64,000 nt of DNA from Streptomyces sp. CA-278952 (lineage in GTDB: Bacteria > Actinomycetota > Actinomycetes > Streptomycetales > Streptomycetaceae): positions 2,356,001 through 2,420,000 of the forward strand of contig NZ_CP112880.1 of assembly GCF_028747205.1 (NCBI RefSeq). Direction: 5' to 3'. Each line of letters starts with the position of its first letter. The stretch's first letter is position 1. A program made the translations under genes and the position numbers. This document shows positions 34,578 through 45,433 of this stretch, one piece after another. A model generated the notes under the pieces. The model had not been told where the DNA came from. It saw nothing but the letters and a program-made list of their open reading frames with translations, and did not search any database.

Positions 34578-36998
34578 TCAGGCCGCGGCCGGGATCCTGT
34601 CCTCCACCCGGGCCGACGCCGGGGCGAGGGCGATCTCCAGCACCTGGCGGACGTCGGTGACCGGGTGGACGTCCAGCTTCTCCAGCACCTCGGCCGGGAC
34701 GTCGTCCAGGTCGGCCTCGTTGCGCTGGGGGATCACCACGGTGGTGATCCCCGCCCGGTGGGCGGCCAGCAGCTTCTGCTTGAGGCCGCCGATCGGCAGC
34801 ACCCGCCCGGTCAGCGACACCTCACCGGTCATCGCCACATCCGTACGGACGAGGCGTCCGGAGAGCAGCGAGGCCAGGGCGGTCGTCAGGGTGATGCCGG
34901 CGCTCGGGCCGTCCTTGGGGATGCCGCCCGCCGGGAAGTGGATGTGCACGCCCCGGTCCTTGAGGTCCGCGACCGGCAGCTCCAGCTCCGCTCCGTGCGA
35001 CCGCAGGAAGCTCAGCGCGATCTGCGCCGACTCCTTCATGACGTCCCCAAGCTGACCGGTCAGGGTCAGTCCGGAGGCCCCGGTCTCCGGGTCGGCGAGC
35101 GACGCCTCGACGAAGAGGACGTCGCCGCCCGCCCCGGTCACGGCGAGCCCGGTGGCCACGCCGGGCACGGCGGTGCGGCGCCCGGCCGGGTCCTGGGCGG
35201 ACTCGGGCACGTGGTGCGGCCGGCCGATGAGGCCGCGCAGATCCGCGTCGGTCACCGCGAACGGCAGCTCGCGGTCGCCCAGTTCGTGCTGGGCCGCGAC
35301 CTTGCGGAGCAGCCGGGCCACGGCCCGCTCCAGATTTCGTACGCCCGCCTCGCGGGTGTACTCGCCGGCCAGCTTGCGCAGCGCCGACTCCTCCAGGGCG
35401 ACCTCGTCCTTCTCCAGGCCGGCCCGCTCCAGCTGGCGCGGGAGCAGGTGGTCCCGGGCGATGACGACCTTCTCGTCCTCGGTGTAGCCGTCGAGGCGGA
35501 CCAGCTCCATGCGGTCGAGCAGGGCCTCGGGGATGGCGTCGAGCACGTTGGCGGTGGCGAGGAAGACCACGTCGCTGAGGTCCAGCTCGACCTCCAGGTA
35601 GTGGTCGCGGAAGGTGTGGTTCTGGGCCGGGTCGAGGACTTCGAGGAGGGCGGCGGCCGGGTCGCCCCGGAAGTCGGAGCCGACCTTGTCGATCTCGTCG
35701 AGCAGGACGACCGGGTTCATCGAACCGGCCTCCTTGATGGCCCGCACGATACGGCCGGGGAGCGCGCCCACGTACGTACGCCGGTGGCCTCGGATCTCCG
35801 CCTCGTCCCGGACACCGCCGAGCGCGACGCGGACGAACTTGCGGCCCATGGCGTGCGCGACGGACTCGCCGAGGGAGGTCTTGCCGACGCCGGGCGGGCC
35901 GACGAGGGCCAGGACCGCGCCGCCGCGGCGGCCGCCCACCACGCCCAGCCCCCGGTCGGCACGGCGCTTGCGCACCGCGAGGTACTCGGTGATGCGTTCC
36001 TTCACGTCGGCGAGGCCGGCGTGCTCGGCGTCCAGGATCGCCCGGGCGCCGCGGATGTCGTAGGCGTCCTCGGTCCGCTCGGTCCAGGGCAGTTCGAGGA
36101 CGGTGTCCAGCCAGGTGCGGATCCAGGAGCCTTCGGGCGACTGGTCGCTGGACCGCTCCAGCTTCTCGACCTCCTTGAGCGCGGCCTCGCGGACGTGCTC
36201 GGGGAGGTCGGCGGCCTCGACCCGGGCCCGGTAGTCGTCGGACTCGTCCTCCGGGTCGCCGTTGAGCTCGGAGAGCTCCTTGCGCACGGCGTCCAGCTGG
36301 CGGCGCAGCAGGAATTCGCGCTGCTGCTTGTCGACGCCGTCCTGCACGTCCTTGGCGATGGATTCGGCCACGTCCTGCTCGGCGAGGTGCTCGCTCAGCC
36401 ACTGGATGGCGAGCTTCAGCCGGGCGATCGGGTCCACGGTCTCCAGGAGCTGGACCTTCTGGGCGGTGGTGAGGAACGGCGAGTATCCGGAGTTGTCGGC
36501 GAGCGCGGAGAGGTCGTCGATCTGCTGGACCCGATCCACGACCTGCCAGGCGCCGCGCTTCTTCAGCCAGCTGGTGGCGAGCGCCTTGTACTCCTTGACC
36601 AGCTCGGCGGCGGATCCGGGCAGGGGGTCGGGGGCGGCGGTTTCGAGCACGGCCCCCTCGACCCAGAGCGCCCGGCCGGGCCCACTGGTCCCGGCGCCGA
36701 TGCGGACCCGGTCGCGGGCCCGGATGAGTGCGCCCGGGTCGCCGTCCGACAGGCGCCCGACCTGCTCGACGGTACCGAGGACACCGGTCCCCGTGTACGT
36801 CCCGTCGATCCGCGGGACCAGCAGCACCTGGGGCTTGCCCCCACCGGGACGGGCGGCGGCCTGCGCGGCCTCGACGGCGGCGCGCACCTCGGTGTCGGAC
36901 AGGTCGAGCGGTACCACCATGCCGGGCAGGACGACCTCGTCGTCGAGCGGCAGCACGGGCAGGTCGATCGGTGTGAACGCCTCGGACTCGTTAGTCAT
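34578..36998 (-). CDS. lon: ATP-dependent protease Lon
   Basis: A cytoplasmic AAA+ serine protease of 806 residues that degrades damaged and regulatory proteins. The N-domain starts with FTPIDLPVLPLDDEVVLPGM. Walker A GPPGVGKTS is near residue 370 and the Walker B LLDEIDKVG follows. The protease domain has the catalytic Ser in PKDGPSAGIT (near 700) and the partner Lys in IGGLKQKLLAAHR (near 744). The ATG at 36998 follows GGGGAG; an ATG-less extension of seven codons upstream is unlikely. An HspR-type operator sits 22 bp upstream, so it belongs to the heat-shock regulon. Confidence 0.97.
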   Translation of the reverse strand: MTNESEAFTPIDLPVLPLDDEVVLPGMVVPLDLSDTEVRAAVEAAQAAARPGGGKPQVLLVPRIDGTYTGTGVLGTVEQVGRLSDGDPGALIRARDRVRIGAGTSGPGRALWVEGAVLETAAPDPLPGSAAELVKEYKALATSWLKKRGAWQVVDRVQQIDDLSALADNSGYSPFLTTAQKVQLLETVDPIARLKLAIQWLSEHLAEQDVAESIAKDVQDGVDKQQREFLLRRQLDAVRKELSELNGDPEDESDDYRARVEAADLPEHVREAALKEVEKLERSSDQSPEGSWIRTWLDTVLELPWTERTEDAYDIRGARAILDAEHAGLADVKERITEYLAVRKRRADRGLGVVGGRRGGAVLALVGPPGVGKTSLGESVAHAMGRKFVRVALGGVRDEAEIRGHRRTYVGALPGRIVRAIKEAGSMNPVVLLDEIDKVGSDFRGDPAAALLEVLDPAQNHTFRDHYLEVELDLSDVVFLATANVLDAIPEALLDRMELVRLDGYTEDEKVVIARDHLLPRQLERAGLEKDEVALEESALRKLAGEYTREAGVRNLERAVARLLRKVAAQHELGDRELPFAVTDADLRGLIGRPHHVPESAQDPAGRRTAVPGVATGLAVTGAGGDVLFVEASLADPETGASGLTLTGQLGDVMKESAQIALSFLRSHGAELELPVADLKDRGVHIHFPAGGIPKDGPSAGITLTTALASLLSGRLVRTDVAMTGEVSLTGRVLPIGGLKQKLLAAHRAGITTVVIPQRNEADLDDVPAEVLEKLDVHPVTDVRQVLEIALAPASARVEDRIPAAA

Positions 36999-37019
36999 GA
37001 TCTCCCCTTCGGCAGGCAA

Positions 37020-37040
37020 GTTGAGCTATGTGGACTCAAT
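37020..37040. promoter_or_regulatory. HAIR operator (HspR site) upstream of lon
   Basis: GTTGAGC (37020-37026), seven bases, ACTCAAT (37034-37040) match the HAIR consensus CTTGAGT-N7-ACTCAAG in 11 of 14 arm positions. HspR binds such sites and represses heat-shock genes, and lon is a known target in Streptomyces. The site ends just upstream of the ribosome site of lon. Confidence 0.85.
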
Positions 37041-37324
37041 GCTCCTGAGCCGCCGAATGTTCCCCACCGTTTGTTCGCTCTGAGCGATCACACCGATCAG
37101 CCGCTCCCGAGTCGGCTCCGGACCGTCCTTCACGCCCTACCGGCAGGCGGTCCCGGGGCGGTCCTCCGTATACGGGAGCGCCACCGGGCGGACCGTTGTT
37201 CCCCATCCCCCGGGAGCACCCCCCGGGAGCATCCCCGCAAGGGGGAACTCGCTGGCCCTCGGGCGGGGGGCGGGACAGGATGACGGACACCGACCGCTAC
37301 GACCGGAGACCGGAGAGACACACG

Positions 37325-38053
37325 ATGCCCGCGATGCCCCCGATGCGTGCGATGCCCGCCCCCGACCCGATGCCGACGCGTTCCGCCGGCACCCCCGTCG
37401 TCCTCGACCGCCGCGAGGGGCCCTTCGGCGAAGTCGTGCTGCGGGAGCGCGGGGAGCACTTCGAGATCATCGCCAACGGCTGCTTCCTGATGGACACCTC
37501 CGACGGGCGCTCCGAGCGGCTGCTGATCGACGCCGCGCTGGCCGCCCTGCCCGCCGCGCGGACCGGCCCCTCGGTGCTGATCGGCGGCCTGGGCGTCGGG
37601 TTCTCGCTGGTGCGGGCCGTCGAGGAGGAGCGCTGGGGCCGGATCGTGGTCGTGGAGCGGGAGCAGGCGATCGTGGACTGGCACCTGGCCGGGCCGCTGG
37701 ACCGGATCTCCGGACCGGCGCTGGCCGACCCCCGGACCGGAATCCTCCCCACGGATCTCGTCGCCCACCTCCGTACCACCACGGAGCGTTACGACGCCCT
37801 GTGCCTGGACATCGACAACGGGCCGGACTGGACCGTCACGGAGGGCAACGGAAGCCTCTACTCCCCCGCCGGACTGGCGCACTGCCACGACCGGCTGACC
37901 CCGGGCGGAGTGCTCGCCGTCTGGTCCGCGCGGCCGTCACCGGCCTTCGAACAGGCCTTGCGGAATGCCGGGTTCAGCGGGGTTCGGACGGAAGAGGTGG
38001 CTGTTGCCCGAGGTGTGCCCGACGTGGTCCATCTCGCACTGCGGGCGATCTGA
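37325..38053 (+). CDS. Spermidine-synthase-like methyltransferase-fold protein
   Basis: A 242-residue Rossmann-fold protein of the spermidine synthase family. The SAM-type loop is VLIGGLGVGFSLV, followed by the acidic strand RIVVVEREQA, the LDIDNGPDW loop and LTPGGVLAVWSARP. The proton-donor residues of true spermidine synthases are not obvious, so the substrate is unknown. ATG at 37325 has GGAGAG seven bases upstream; an ATG at 37280 is also in frame but its ribosome site is too close. It is divergent from lon. Confidence 0.8.
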   Translation: MPAMPPMRAMPAPDPMPTRSAGTPVVLDRREGPFGEVVLRERGEHFEIIANGCFLMDTSDGRSERLLIDAALAALPAARTGPSVLIGGLGVGFSLVRAVEEERWGRIVVVEREQAIVDWHLAGPLDRISGPALADPRTGILPTDLVAHLRTTTERYDALCLDIDNGPDWTVTEGNGSLYSPAGLAHCHDRLTPGGVLAVWSARPSPAFEQALRNAGFSGVRTEEVAVARGVPDVVHLALRAI

Positions 38054-38286
38054 ACCCCCCTCCCGGTATACGCGGACCGGCCGTGGCACGGGTCAACCGG
38101 CACAAGGCCGACGATCCGACCGCCCGGCCGGCGTGGACGCGCACGTCCGGGGCAACACCCTGCGTAGCCGAGAGCCCTCCGCTGCCTCTACGCTGCTGAC
38201 CGGCACACGGGATCACCCACCGAAATCCACAAGCGAAAACCGTGCCTCCGGGAATGGCTCCCGCGAGAACGGGCAGGGGCGGGGCG

Positions 38287-39024
38287 ATGGAACAGACACA
38301 CACCACCCACAACGGCGTCGCGGCCACCCCGGGGGCTCAGCGCCGGGTGCTGGTGGTCGAGGACGACCCCACGATCGTCGACGCCATCTCCGCCCGGCTG
38401 CGGGCGGAGGGCTTCCTGGTGCAGACCGCGCTGGACGGCCCCGCGGCCGTGGACGCGGCCGAGGCCTGGCAGCCCGACCTGATGGTGCTCGACATCATGC
38501 TTCCCGGCTTCGACGGCCTGGAGGTCTGCCGCCGCGTACAGGCGCAGCGCCCGGTACCGGTGATGATGCTCACCGCGCGCGACGACGAGACCGACATGCT
38601 GGTCGGGCTCGGGGTCGGCGCCGACGACTACATGACCAAGCCGTTCTCCATGCGGGAGCTGGCCGCCCGGGTGCACGTGCTGCTGCGCCGGGTGGAGCGG
38701 GCCGCGCTGGCCGCCGTCACCCCGCGGAGCGGAATCCTGCGTCTGGGTGAGCTGGAGATCGACCACGCGCAGCGCCGGGTCCGGGTGCGCGCCGAGGACG
38801 TCCACCTCACGCCGACCGAGTTCGACCTGCTGGTCTGTCTCGCCAACACCCCGCGCGCGGTGCTCTCCCGGGAGCAGTTGCTGGCCGAGGTGTGGGACTG
38901 GGCGGACGCCTCGGGCACCCGCACGGTCGACAGTCACATCAAGGCGCTGCGCCGGAAGATCGGCGCGGAGCGGATCCGTACCGTGCACGGCGTGGGCTAC
39001 GCCCTGGAGACTCCCGCCCCATGA
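38287..39024 (+). CDS. OmpR-type response regulator
   Basis: A 245-residue regulator. Receiver domain (about 18-130) has VVEDD, phospho-acceptor Asp in LDIMLPGFDG, TAR and the KPFSM Lys. A winged-helix DNA-binding domain follows (about 150-240; LTPTEFDLLVCLA, VDSHIKALRRKIG, HGVGYAL). The ATG at 38287 gives MEQTHTT; an earlier ATG-type start at 38242 is in frame but less well spaced. The stop overlaps the kinase ATG (39021-39024), so the two form one two-component system. Confidence 0.94.
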   Translation: MEQTHTTHNGVAATPGAQRRVLVVEDDPTIVDAISARLRAEGFLVQTALDGPAAVDAAEAWQPDLMVLDIMLPGFDGLEVCRRVQAQRPVPVMMLTARDDETDMLVGLGVGADDYMTKPFSMRELAARVHVLLRRVERAALAAVTPRSGILRLGELEIDHAQRRVRVRAEDVHLTPTEFDLLVCLANTPRAVLSREQLLAEVWDWADASGTRTVDSHIKALRRKIGAERIRTVHGVGYALETPAP

Positions 39025-40097
39025 CGGGGCCAGGGTCCGGACTGCGTCCCTTCTCGATCAAGGCCAAGCTCGGCACGCTCGTCGTGGTGTCGGTGTTCAT
39101 CACCACGGGGCTGCTGATCGTCGCGTTGCGGACCCGTACGGAATTCCGCTTCATCACGGTGTTCTCGGTGATCGCCACGCTGCTGATCACCCAGTTCGTG
39201 GCGCACGGTCTGACCGCGCCGCTGGATGAGATGAGAGCGGTGGCCCGGTCCATCTCGCACGGCGACTACACCCGCCGGGTGAGCGGCGCCGGGCGGCGGG
39301 ACGAGCTGGGGGACCTGGCGCAGACGATCAACCGCATGGCGGACGATCTGGAGGCGGAGGACCGGCATCGAAAAGAGCTGGTCGCCAATGTCAGCCATGA
39401 GCTGCGCACCCCCATCGCGGCGCTGAGAGCCGTGCTGGAGAACGTGGTGGACGGGGTGTCCGCCGCCGATCCGGAGACGATGCGCACGGCGCTGCAGCAG
39501 ACGGAGCGGCTCGGCCGGCTGGTCGAGACGCTGCTGGACCTGTCGCGGCTGGACAACGGGGTGGTGACGCTCAAGGCCCGCCGTTTCGAGGTCTGGCCCT
39601 ATCTGTCGGGCGTACTGAAAGAGGCCAATCTCGCCGCCTCCCACCGACGCCTGTCGTCGGGTTCGGGCAATCACTCCCGTACGGACGTCCACCTGCATCT
39701 GGACGTCTCGCCGCCGGAGCTCACCGCGCACGCGGACGCGGAGCGGCTGCACCAGGTGGTCGCCAACCTCATCGACAACGCGGTCAAGCACAGCCCGCCG
39801 CACGGCCGGGTGACGGTGCTCGCGCGGCGCGGGGACCGTCCCGAGTCGCTGGAGCTGGAGGTCGTCGACGAGGGGCCCGGCATCCCGGAGGCGGAGCGCC
39901 ACCGGGTGTTCGAGCGCTTCAACCGGGGCCAGGCGCCCTCCCCGCACGGCCCGGGAAGCGACGGCGGTACGGGGCTGGGGCTGGCCATCGCCCGCTGGGC
40001 GGTCGAACTGCACGGCGGTCGGATCGGGGTGGCCGAATCCGCGAAGGGCTGCCGCATCCAGGTCACGCTCCCGGGAAGCCCCGAGCCGCGCGGTTGA
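39021..40097 (+). CDS. Sensor histidine kinase, partner of the upstream regulator
   Basis: A 358-residue kinase. Two membrane helices (about 17-34 and 43-63) enclose only a very short outer loop, so it senses membrane or internal signals. HAMP (LTAPLDEMRAVARSISHGDYTRRV), H-box VANVSHELRTPIAAL, N-box NLIDNAVKHS, VVDEGPGIP and GGTGLGLAI are all present. The ATG overlaps the regulator stop (ATGA). Its signal cannot be inferred from the neighbours. Confidence 0.94.
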   Translation: MTGPGSGLRPFSIKAKLGTLVVVSVFITTGLLIVALRTRTEFRFITVFSVIATLLITQFVAHGLTAPLDEMRAVARSISHGDYTRRVSGAGRRDELGDLAQTINRMADDLEAEDRHRKELVANVSHELRTPIAALRAVLENVVDGVSAADPETMRTALQQTERLGRLVETLLDLSRLDNGVVTLKARRFEVWPYLSGVLKEANLAASHRRLSSGSGNHSRTDVHLHLDVSPPELTAHADAERLHQVVANLIDNAVKHSPPHGRVTVLARRGDRPESLELEVVDEGPGIPEAERHRVFERFNRGQAPSPHGPGSDGGTGLGLAIARWAVELHGGRIGVAESAKGCRIQVTLPGSPEPRG

Positions 40098-40378
40098 CGG
40101 CGCGGTTGACATAGGGTCGAACCGGAAGGGCATGTTCACCCGTGTCCTGCCAGCAGGGGCCTCAAAGGGATGCGGCCGGATGGCCGTATCCTCGGTCCTG
40201 CGTACCCGAAGTGCAGTGGAACCTCGCTTGTTTCCCGCCATTTCCTGCGCCGAAACCCGCCTTCCGATGTGATGTGCACGACGAAGCACCGGCCCGGCCT
40301 GCAAGGAACGGTTCGGGGGGCGTAGCCTTGATTTCCGCTGTCCATCACCTTGTGAAGCGGAAGAGGGCGGTTGCCGCC

Positions 40379-43300
40379 GTGTCGTCTCAGTCCCCCAGTA
40401 ACTCGAGCATCTCGACCGATCAAGCCGGCCCGGGTACGAACCCGGCCGCCGCGTTCGGCGCCAATGAATGGCTCGTCGACGAGATCTACCAGCAGTACCT
40501 CCAGGATCCCAGTTCGGTCGATCGCGCCTGGTGGGACTTCTTCGCCGACTACAAGCCGGGAGCCTCCGGCACGGCGGACAAGCCCGCTCCCGGTGCCGCA
40601 CCGGTGACCGAGGCGCCCGCCGCCCCGGCCGCGCCCGCCCCGGCGGCCGCTCCGGCTCCGGCGAAGGCCGCGCCCGCAGCCGCTCCGGCGGCTCCCGCGC
40701 AGCCGGCCCCGGCCAAGGCCGCCCCGGCGCCTGCTCCGGCGAAGCCCGCGGCGGCGAAGCCCGCCGCCGCCCCCGCCAAGGCCAAGGCGGACGAGTCCAC
40801 CGAGGCCCCGGCCGGCCCGGAGTACGTGACGCTGCGCGGCCCCTCGGCCGCCGTCGCGAAGAACATGAACGCCTCGCTGGAGCTGCCGACGGCCACATCC
40901 GTCCGCGCGGTCCCGGTGAAGCTGCTCTTCGACAACCGCATCGTCATCAACAACCACCTCAAGCGCGCCCGCGGCGGGAAGATCTCCTTCACGCACCTCA
41001 TCGGGTACGCGATGGTGCAGGCCCTCAAGGCCATGCCGTCGATGAACTACTCCTTCGCCACGAAGGACGGCAAGCCGACCCTGGTCAAGCCGGAGCACAT
41101 CAACCTGGGTCTGGCCATCGACCTGGTGAAGCCGAACGGCGACCGCCAGCTGGTCGTCGCGGCCATCAAGAAGGCCGAGACGCTCAACTTCTTCGAGTTC
41201 TGGCAGGCGTACGAGGACATCGTCCGGCGCGCCCGCATCGGCAAGCTCGGCATGGACGACTTCGCCGGCGTCACCGCCTCGCTGACCAACCCCGGCGGCA
41301 TCGGCACCGTCCACTCGGTGCCCCGCCTGATGCCCGGTCAGGGCCTCATCATGGGCGTCGGCGCGATGGACTACCCGGCGGAGTTCCAGGGCACCTCGCA
41401 GGACACCCTGAACAAGCTCGGCATCTCGAAGGTCATGACGCTCACGTCGACCTACGACCACCGGGTCATCCAGGGCGCCGCCTCCGGCGAGTTCCTGCGG
41501 GTCCTGTCCCAGCTGCTGCTCGGCGAGAACGAGTTCTACGACGAGATCTTCAAGGCGCTGCGCATCCCCTACGAGCCGGTCCGCTGGCTCAAGGACATCG
41601 ACGCCTCGCACGACGACGACGTCACCAAGGCCGCGCGGGTCTTCGAGCTGATCCACTCCTACCGGGTCCGCGGCCACGTCATGGCCGACACCGACCCGCT
41701 GGAGTACCACCAGCGCAAGCACCCCGACCTGGACATCACCGAGCACGGCCTCACCCTGTGGGACCTGGAGCGGGACTTCGCGGTCGGCGGGTTCGCCGGC
41801 AAGACGATGATGAAGCTCCGCGACATCCTCGGTGTGCTGCGTGAGTCGTACTGCCGCACCACCGGCATCGAGTTCATGCACATCCAGGACCCGAAGCAGC
41901 GCAAGTGGCTCCAGGACCGGGTCGAGCGTCCGCGCCCGAAGCCCGAGCGCGAGGAGCAGCTGCGCATCCTGCGCCGGCTGAACGCCGCGGAGGCGTTCGA
42001 GACGTTCCTGCAGACGAAGTACGTCGGCCAGAAGCGGTTCTCGCTGGAGGGCGGCGAGTCCGTCATCCCGCTGCTGGACGCCGTTCTCGACTCCGCCGCC
42101 GAGGCCCGCCTCGACGAGGTCGTCGTCGGCATGGCCCACCGCGGCCGGCTGAACGTGCTGGCGAACATCGTCGGCAAGTCGTACGCGCAGATCTTCCGCG
42201 AGTTCGAGGGCAACCTCGACCCGCGCTCGATGCACGGTTCCGGCGACGTCAAGTACCACCTGGGCGCCGAGGGCACCTTCACCGGTCTGGACGGCGAGCA
42301 GATCAAGGTCTCGCTGGCCGCCAACCCCTCGCACCTGGAGGCGGTCGACCCGGTTCTGGAGGGCATCGCCCGCGCCAAGCAGGACATCATCAACAAGGGC
42401 GGCACGGACTTCACGGTCCTGCCGGTCGCGCTCCACGGCGACGCGGCCTTCGCGGGCCAGGGCGTCGTCGCCGAGACGCTCAACATGTCGCAGCTGCGCG
42501 GCTACCGCACCGGCGGCACCGTGCACGTGGTGATCAACAACCAGGTCGGTTTCACCGCCGCCCCGGAGTCCTCGCGCTCCTCGATGTACGCCACCGACGT
42601 GGCCCGCATGATCGAGGCGCCGATCATCCACGTCAACGGCGACGACCCGGAGGCCGTGGTCCGCGTCGCGCGGCTCGCCTTCGAGTTCCGGCAGGCGTTC
42701 AACAAGGACGTCGTGATCGACCTCATCTGCTACCGCCGCCGCGGTCACAACGAGGGCGACAACCCGGAGTTCACCAACCCGCAGATGTACACCCTGATCG
42801 ACAAGAAGCGCTCGGTGCGCAAGCTGTACACCGAGTCCCTCATCGGTCGTGGCGACATCACGCTGGAAGAGGCGGAGCAGGCGCTCCAGGACTTCCAGGG
42901 TCAGCTGGAGAAGGTGTTCGCGGAGGTCCGCGAGGCCACCTCGCAGCCGGCCGCCCCGCACGTCCCGGAGCCGCAGGCCGCGTTCCCGGTGACCGTGGAG
43001 ACGGCCGTCTCCGCCGAGGTCGTCAAGCGGATCGCCGAGTCGCAGGTCAACATCCCCGACTCGATCACCGTCCACCCCCGCCTGATGCCGCAGATGCAGC
43101 GCCGCGCGGCCTCGGTGGACAACGCCACGATCGACTGGGGCATGGGCGAGACGCTGGCCATCGGTTCGCTGCTGATGGAGGGCACCCCGGTCCGGCTCGC
43201 CGGCCAGGACACCCGCCGCGGCACGTTCGGCCAGCGCCACGCGGTCCTGGTCGACCAGGTCACCGGCGAGGACTACACCCCGCTGCTGTACCTGGCCGAC

Positions 43301-44179
43301 GACCAGGCCCGGTACAACGTCTACGACTCGCTGCTCTCGGAGTACGCGGCGATGGGCTTCGAGTACGGCTACTCGCTGGCCCGTCCGGAGTCGCTGGTCA
43401 TCTGGGAGGCCCAGTTCGGTGACTTCGTCAACGGCGCGCAGACCGTCGTGGACGAGTTCATCTCCTCGGCCGAGCAGAAGTGGGGCCAGACCTCCGGCGT
43501 CACGCTGCTGCTGCCGCACGGCTACGAGGGCCAGGGCCCGGACCACAGCTCCGCCCGCCCGGAGCGCTTCCTCCAGATGTGCGCGCAGGACAACATGACG
43601 GTCGCGATGCCGACCCTGCCGTCGAACTACTTCCACCTGCTGCGCTGGCAGGTGCACAACCCGCACCACAAGCCGCTGATCGTCTTCACCCCGAAGTCGA
43701 TGCTGCGTCTGAAGGCCGCGGCCTCGTCCATCGAGGAGTTCACCACCGGCGGCTTCCGCCCGGTGATCGGCGACGCGTCGGTCAAGCCCGAGAACGTCCG
43801 CAAGGTCGTCTTCTGCGCGGGCAAGCTGTACTACGACCTGGACGCCGAGCGGGAGAAGCGCGGCGACACGGAGACGGCGATCATCCGGCTGGAGCGCCTG
43901 TACCCGCTGCCGGGTGCGGAGATCCAGGCCGAGATCGCGAAGTACCCGAACGCCGCGAAGTACCTGTGGGCCCAGGAGGAGCCGGCGAACCAGGGCGCGT
44001 GGCCGTTCATCGCGCTCAACCTGATCGACCACCTGGACCTCGCGGTCGGCTCGGACGTGCCGCACGGCGAGCGCCTGCGCCGCATCTCGCGGCGGCACGG
44101 CTCGTCCCCGGCGGTCGGCTCGGCCAAGCGTCACCAGGCGGAGCAGGCGCAGCTGGTCGAAGAGGTCTTCGAGGCCTAG
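40379..44179 (+). CDS. kgd: 2-oxoglutarate decarboxylase/dehydrogenase fusion (Kgd/OdhA type)
   Basis: A 1266-residue enzyme of the TCA cycle. An N-terminal segment ([14 protein letters not shown]) is followed by an Ala/Pro/Lys linker (about 70-140), then an E2-like acyltransferase domain without lipoyl domain (about 160-365, with [11 protein letters not shown]), and a thiamine-diphosphate E1 part ([35 protein letters not shown]). This E2/E1 fusion is typical of actinobacteria, where it needs a partner E2 for lipoyl groups and is controlled by a FHA protein. GTG 40379 (MSSQSPSN) is the usual start; a TTG at 40328 with GGGGGG upstream is an alternative. Gap 40098-40378 (281 bp) holds no other gene. 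Confidence 0.96.
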   Translation: MSSQSPSNSSISTDQAGPGTNPAAAFGANEWLVDEIYQQYLQDPSSVDRAWWDFFADYKPGASGTADKPAPGAAPVTEAPAAPAAPAPAAAPAPAKAAPAAAPAAPAQPAPAKAAPAPAPAKPAAAKPAAAPAKAKADESTEAPAGPEYVTLRGPSAAVAKNMNASLELPTATSVRAVPVKLLFDNRIVINNHLKRARGGKISFTHLIGYAMVQALKAMPSMNYSFATKDGKPTLVKPEHINLGLAIDLVKPNGDRQLVVAAIKKAETLNFFEFWQAYEDIVRRARIGKLGMDDFAGVTASLTNPGGIGTVHSVPRLMPGQGLIMGVGAMDYPAEFQGTSQDTLNKLGISKVMTLTSTYDHRVIQGAASGEFLRVLSQLLLGENEFYDEIFKALRIPYEPVRWLKDIDASHDDDVTKAARVFELIHSYRVRGHVMADTDPLEYHQRKHPDLDITEHGLTLWDLERDFAVGGFAGKTMMKLRDILGVLRESYCRTTGIEFMHIQDPKQRKWLQDRVERPRPKPEREEQLRILRRLNAAEAFETFLQTKYVGQKRFSLEGGESVIPLLDAVLDSAAEARLDEVVVGMAHRGRLNVLANIVGKSYAQIFREFEGNLDPRSMHGSGDVKYHLGAEGTFTGLDGEQIKVSLAANPSHLEAVDPVLEGIARAKQDIINKGGTDFTVLPVALHGDAAFAGQGVVAETLNMSQLRGYRTGGTVHVVINNQVGFTAAPESSRSSMYATDVARMIEAPIIHVNGDDPEAVVRVARLAFEFRQAFNKDVVIDLICYRRRGHNEGDNPEFTNPQMYTLIDKKRSVRKLYTESLIGRGDITLEEAEQALQDFQGQLEKVFAEVREATSQPAAPHVPEPQAAFPVTVETAVSAEVVKRIAESQVNIPDSITVHPRLMPQMQRRAASVDNATIDWGMGETLAIGSLLMEGTPVRLAGQDTRRGTFGQRHAVLVDQVTGEDYTPLLYLADDQARYNVYDSLLSEYAAMGFEYGYSLARPESLVIWEAQFGDFVNGAQTVVDEFISSAEQKWGQTSGVTLLLPHGYEGQGPDHSSARPERFLQMCAQDNMTVAMPTLPSNYFHLLRWQVHNPHHKPLIVFTPKSMLRLKAAASSIEEFTTGGFRPVIGDASVKPENVRKVVFCAGKLYYDLDAEREKRGDTETAIIRLERLYPLPGAEIQAEIAKYPNAAKYLWAQEEPANQGAWPFIALNLIDHLDLAVGSDVPHGERLRRISRRHGSSPAVGSAKRHQAEQAQLVEEVFEA

Positions 44180-44217
44180 GACCACGCGGCAGCCGTACGA
44201 GCTGCCCGTACGCCACA

Positions 44218-44254
44218 GGGACCCGGTTCCGCGCTCGTCGCGGGGCCGGGTCCC
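44218..44254. terminator. Hairpin after kgd
   Basis: GGGACCCGG (44218-44226) and CCGGGTCCC (44246-44254) are perfect 9-bp arms, 38 bases after the kgd stop. Confidence 0.65.
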
Positions 44255-44295
44255 CGGCGTTCCGGGGGTCCTCACGCCCTCGATATCCTGGGCGC

Positions 44296-44481
44296 ATGTA
44301 CTTCACGGACCGTGGCATCGAGGAACTGGAGAAGCGGCGCGGCGAGGAGGAGGTCACCTTCGAGTGGCTCGCCGAGCAGCTGCGGACGTTCGTCGATCTC
44401 AACCCCGACTTCGAGGTGCCGGTCGAGCGCCTCGCGACCTGGCTGGCCCGGCTGGACGACGAGGACGACGAGGACGCGTGA
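44296..44481 (+). CDS. Small acidic DUF6104-type protein
   Basis: A 61-residue acidic protein (MYFTDRGIEELEKRRGEEEV..., ending in a DDEDDEDA tail). I recognise it as the DUF6104 type widespread in Streptomyces next to kgd; the name is from memory. No function is known. The ATG at 44296 lies downstream of the kgd hairpin, so it probably has its own promoter. It is too short for most gene callers. Confidence 0.75.
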   Translation: MYFTDRGIEELEKRRGEEEVTFEWLAEQLRTFVDLNPDFEVPVERLATWLARLDDEDDEDA

Positions 44482-44509
44482 CCCGCCCGTTCCAGGGAGG
44501 GAGAGGCGC

Positions 44510-45337
44510 CTAGGAGGCTTCCGCGCCCGCCCTGGCCCGCTCGTACGCGAGTCCCAGCGCGCCCTGCGCCAGCAGCACCGCCCCGGCCGCCGCCCAGCCG
44601 CCACTGCGGCGACGGGCGCCCCACAGCAGGAGCGGGAGCCCGGCCGCGAGCTGGACGGCGGCGACGGCACGGGCGCGGGGGCCGCGTACCCACGGGCCGA
44701 TCCTGCTGCTCTCGACCGCGTCCAGTTCGACGCGTACGGCATCGCGCCAGCCTGCCCACTCGACGCGGTCCACCCCGCGCTGCACCGCCGCGACGCTGCG
44801 CAGCCGGTCCGCGCTCTCGCCCGGTGAGAGCCCGGCGGGCAGGGTCAGCCCGGTGCGGGTGAGAACGGCGAGCAGCGCCCGCAGCCGGGCGTCCGCGTCG
44901 ACGTCCGGATCGGGGCGGGTCAGCTCCTCCAGCGCCTGTACGTCCAGCACCGGGTCGAGGCCGAGCCGGACCGCGAAGGTGCGCATCGCCTCGTCCTCGC
45001 CCACCGGGGTGCCGTCGGTCAGCCAGATATAGCCCACGGGCCGGCGGAATCCGGCGGCGAGCGTGAACCCGGCCCGGTCGGCGTCCCACCACAGGGCGAG
45101 CACCGGCCAGGTGGAGCCGACCGCGAGCGCGGTGGCCCAGCCGCCGAGGACCCGGTCCACCGGCTCGGGGTCCTGTCCGGCGCCCCCGTTCCAGGGTTTG
45201 CCCTCCGGGACGAGCACGCTCCACTCCTCACCCGCGCGCGCCAGCAGCATCTGCTCGCGCAGCAGGTGGGCGAGCGGCCGTACGGTCTCGGGGTCGGCCC
45301 GGCACAGCAGGAGGGCCCCGGTGGGTGTCGCGTTCAT
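44510..45337 (-). CDS. Hypothetical protein with C-terminal membrane helices
   Basis: A 275-residue protein. The N-terminal part has no recognised family; it contains WSVLVPEGKPW, a Gly/Ala-rich WATALAVGSTWPVLALWWD segment and acidic helices. Two hydrophobic stretches close the chain (AVAAVQLAAGLPLLLWG and GGWAAAGAVLLAQGALGLAY), so it is anchored by its C-terminus. The start is ATG at 45337. Function unknown; the gene converges with the DUF6104 gene and is divergent from the DUF4097/PadR operon. Confidence 0.75.
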   Translation of the reverse strand: MNATPTGALLLCRADPETVRPLAHLLREQMLLARAGEEWSVLVPEGKPWNGGAGQDPEPVDRVLGGWATALAVGSTWPVLALWWDADRAGFTLAAGFRRPVGYIWLTDGTPVGEDEAMRTFAVRLGLDPVLDVQALEELTRPDPDVDADARLRALLAVLTRTGLTLPAGLSPGESADRLRSVAAVQRGVDRVEWAGWRDAVRVELDAVESSRIGPWVRGPRARAVAAVQLAAGLPLLLWGARRRSGGWAAAGAVLLAQGALGLAYERARAGAEAS

Positions 45338-45433
45338 GGCTCACACGCTAGGCCAATTTGCCCGTGTCTGGCTTCTTTGTGCGCATTTACCCCCTCGCTG
45401 CCTCCTCCCGCCCTCTTTGACTTCCTCCATCCG

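Noticed and set aside
40136-44275. Very long open frame antisense to kgd (about 1379 codons)
   Set aside because: It is a consequence of strong third-position GC bias; its sequence is Arg/Leu/Asp/Val-rich without motifs, while kgd on the other strand has all catalytic blocks.
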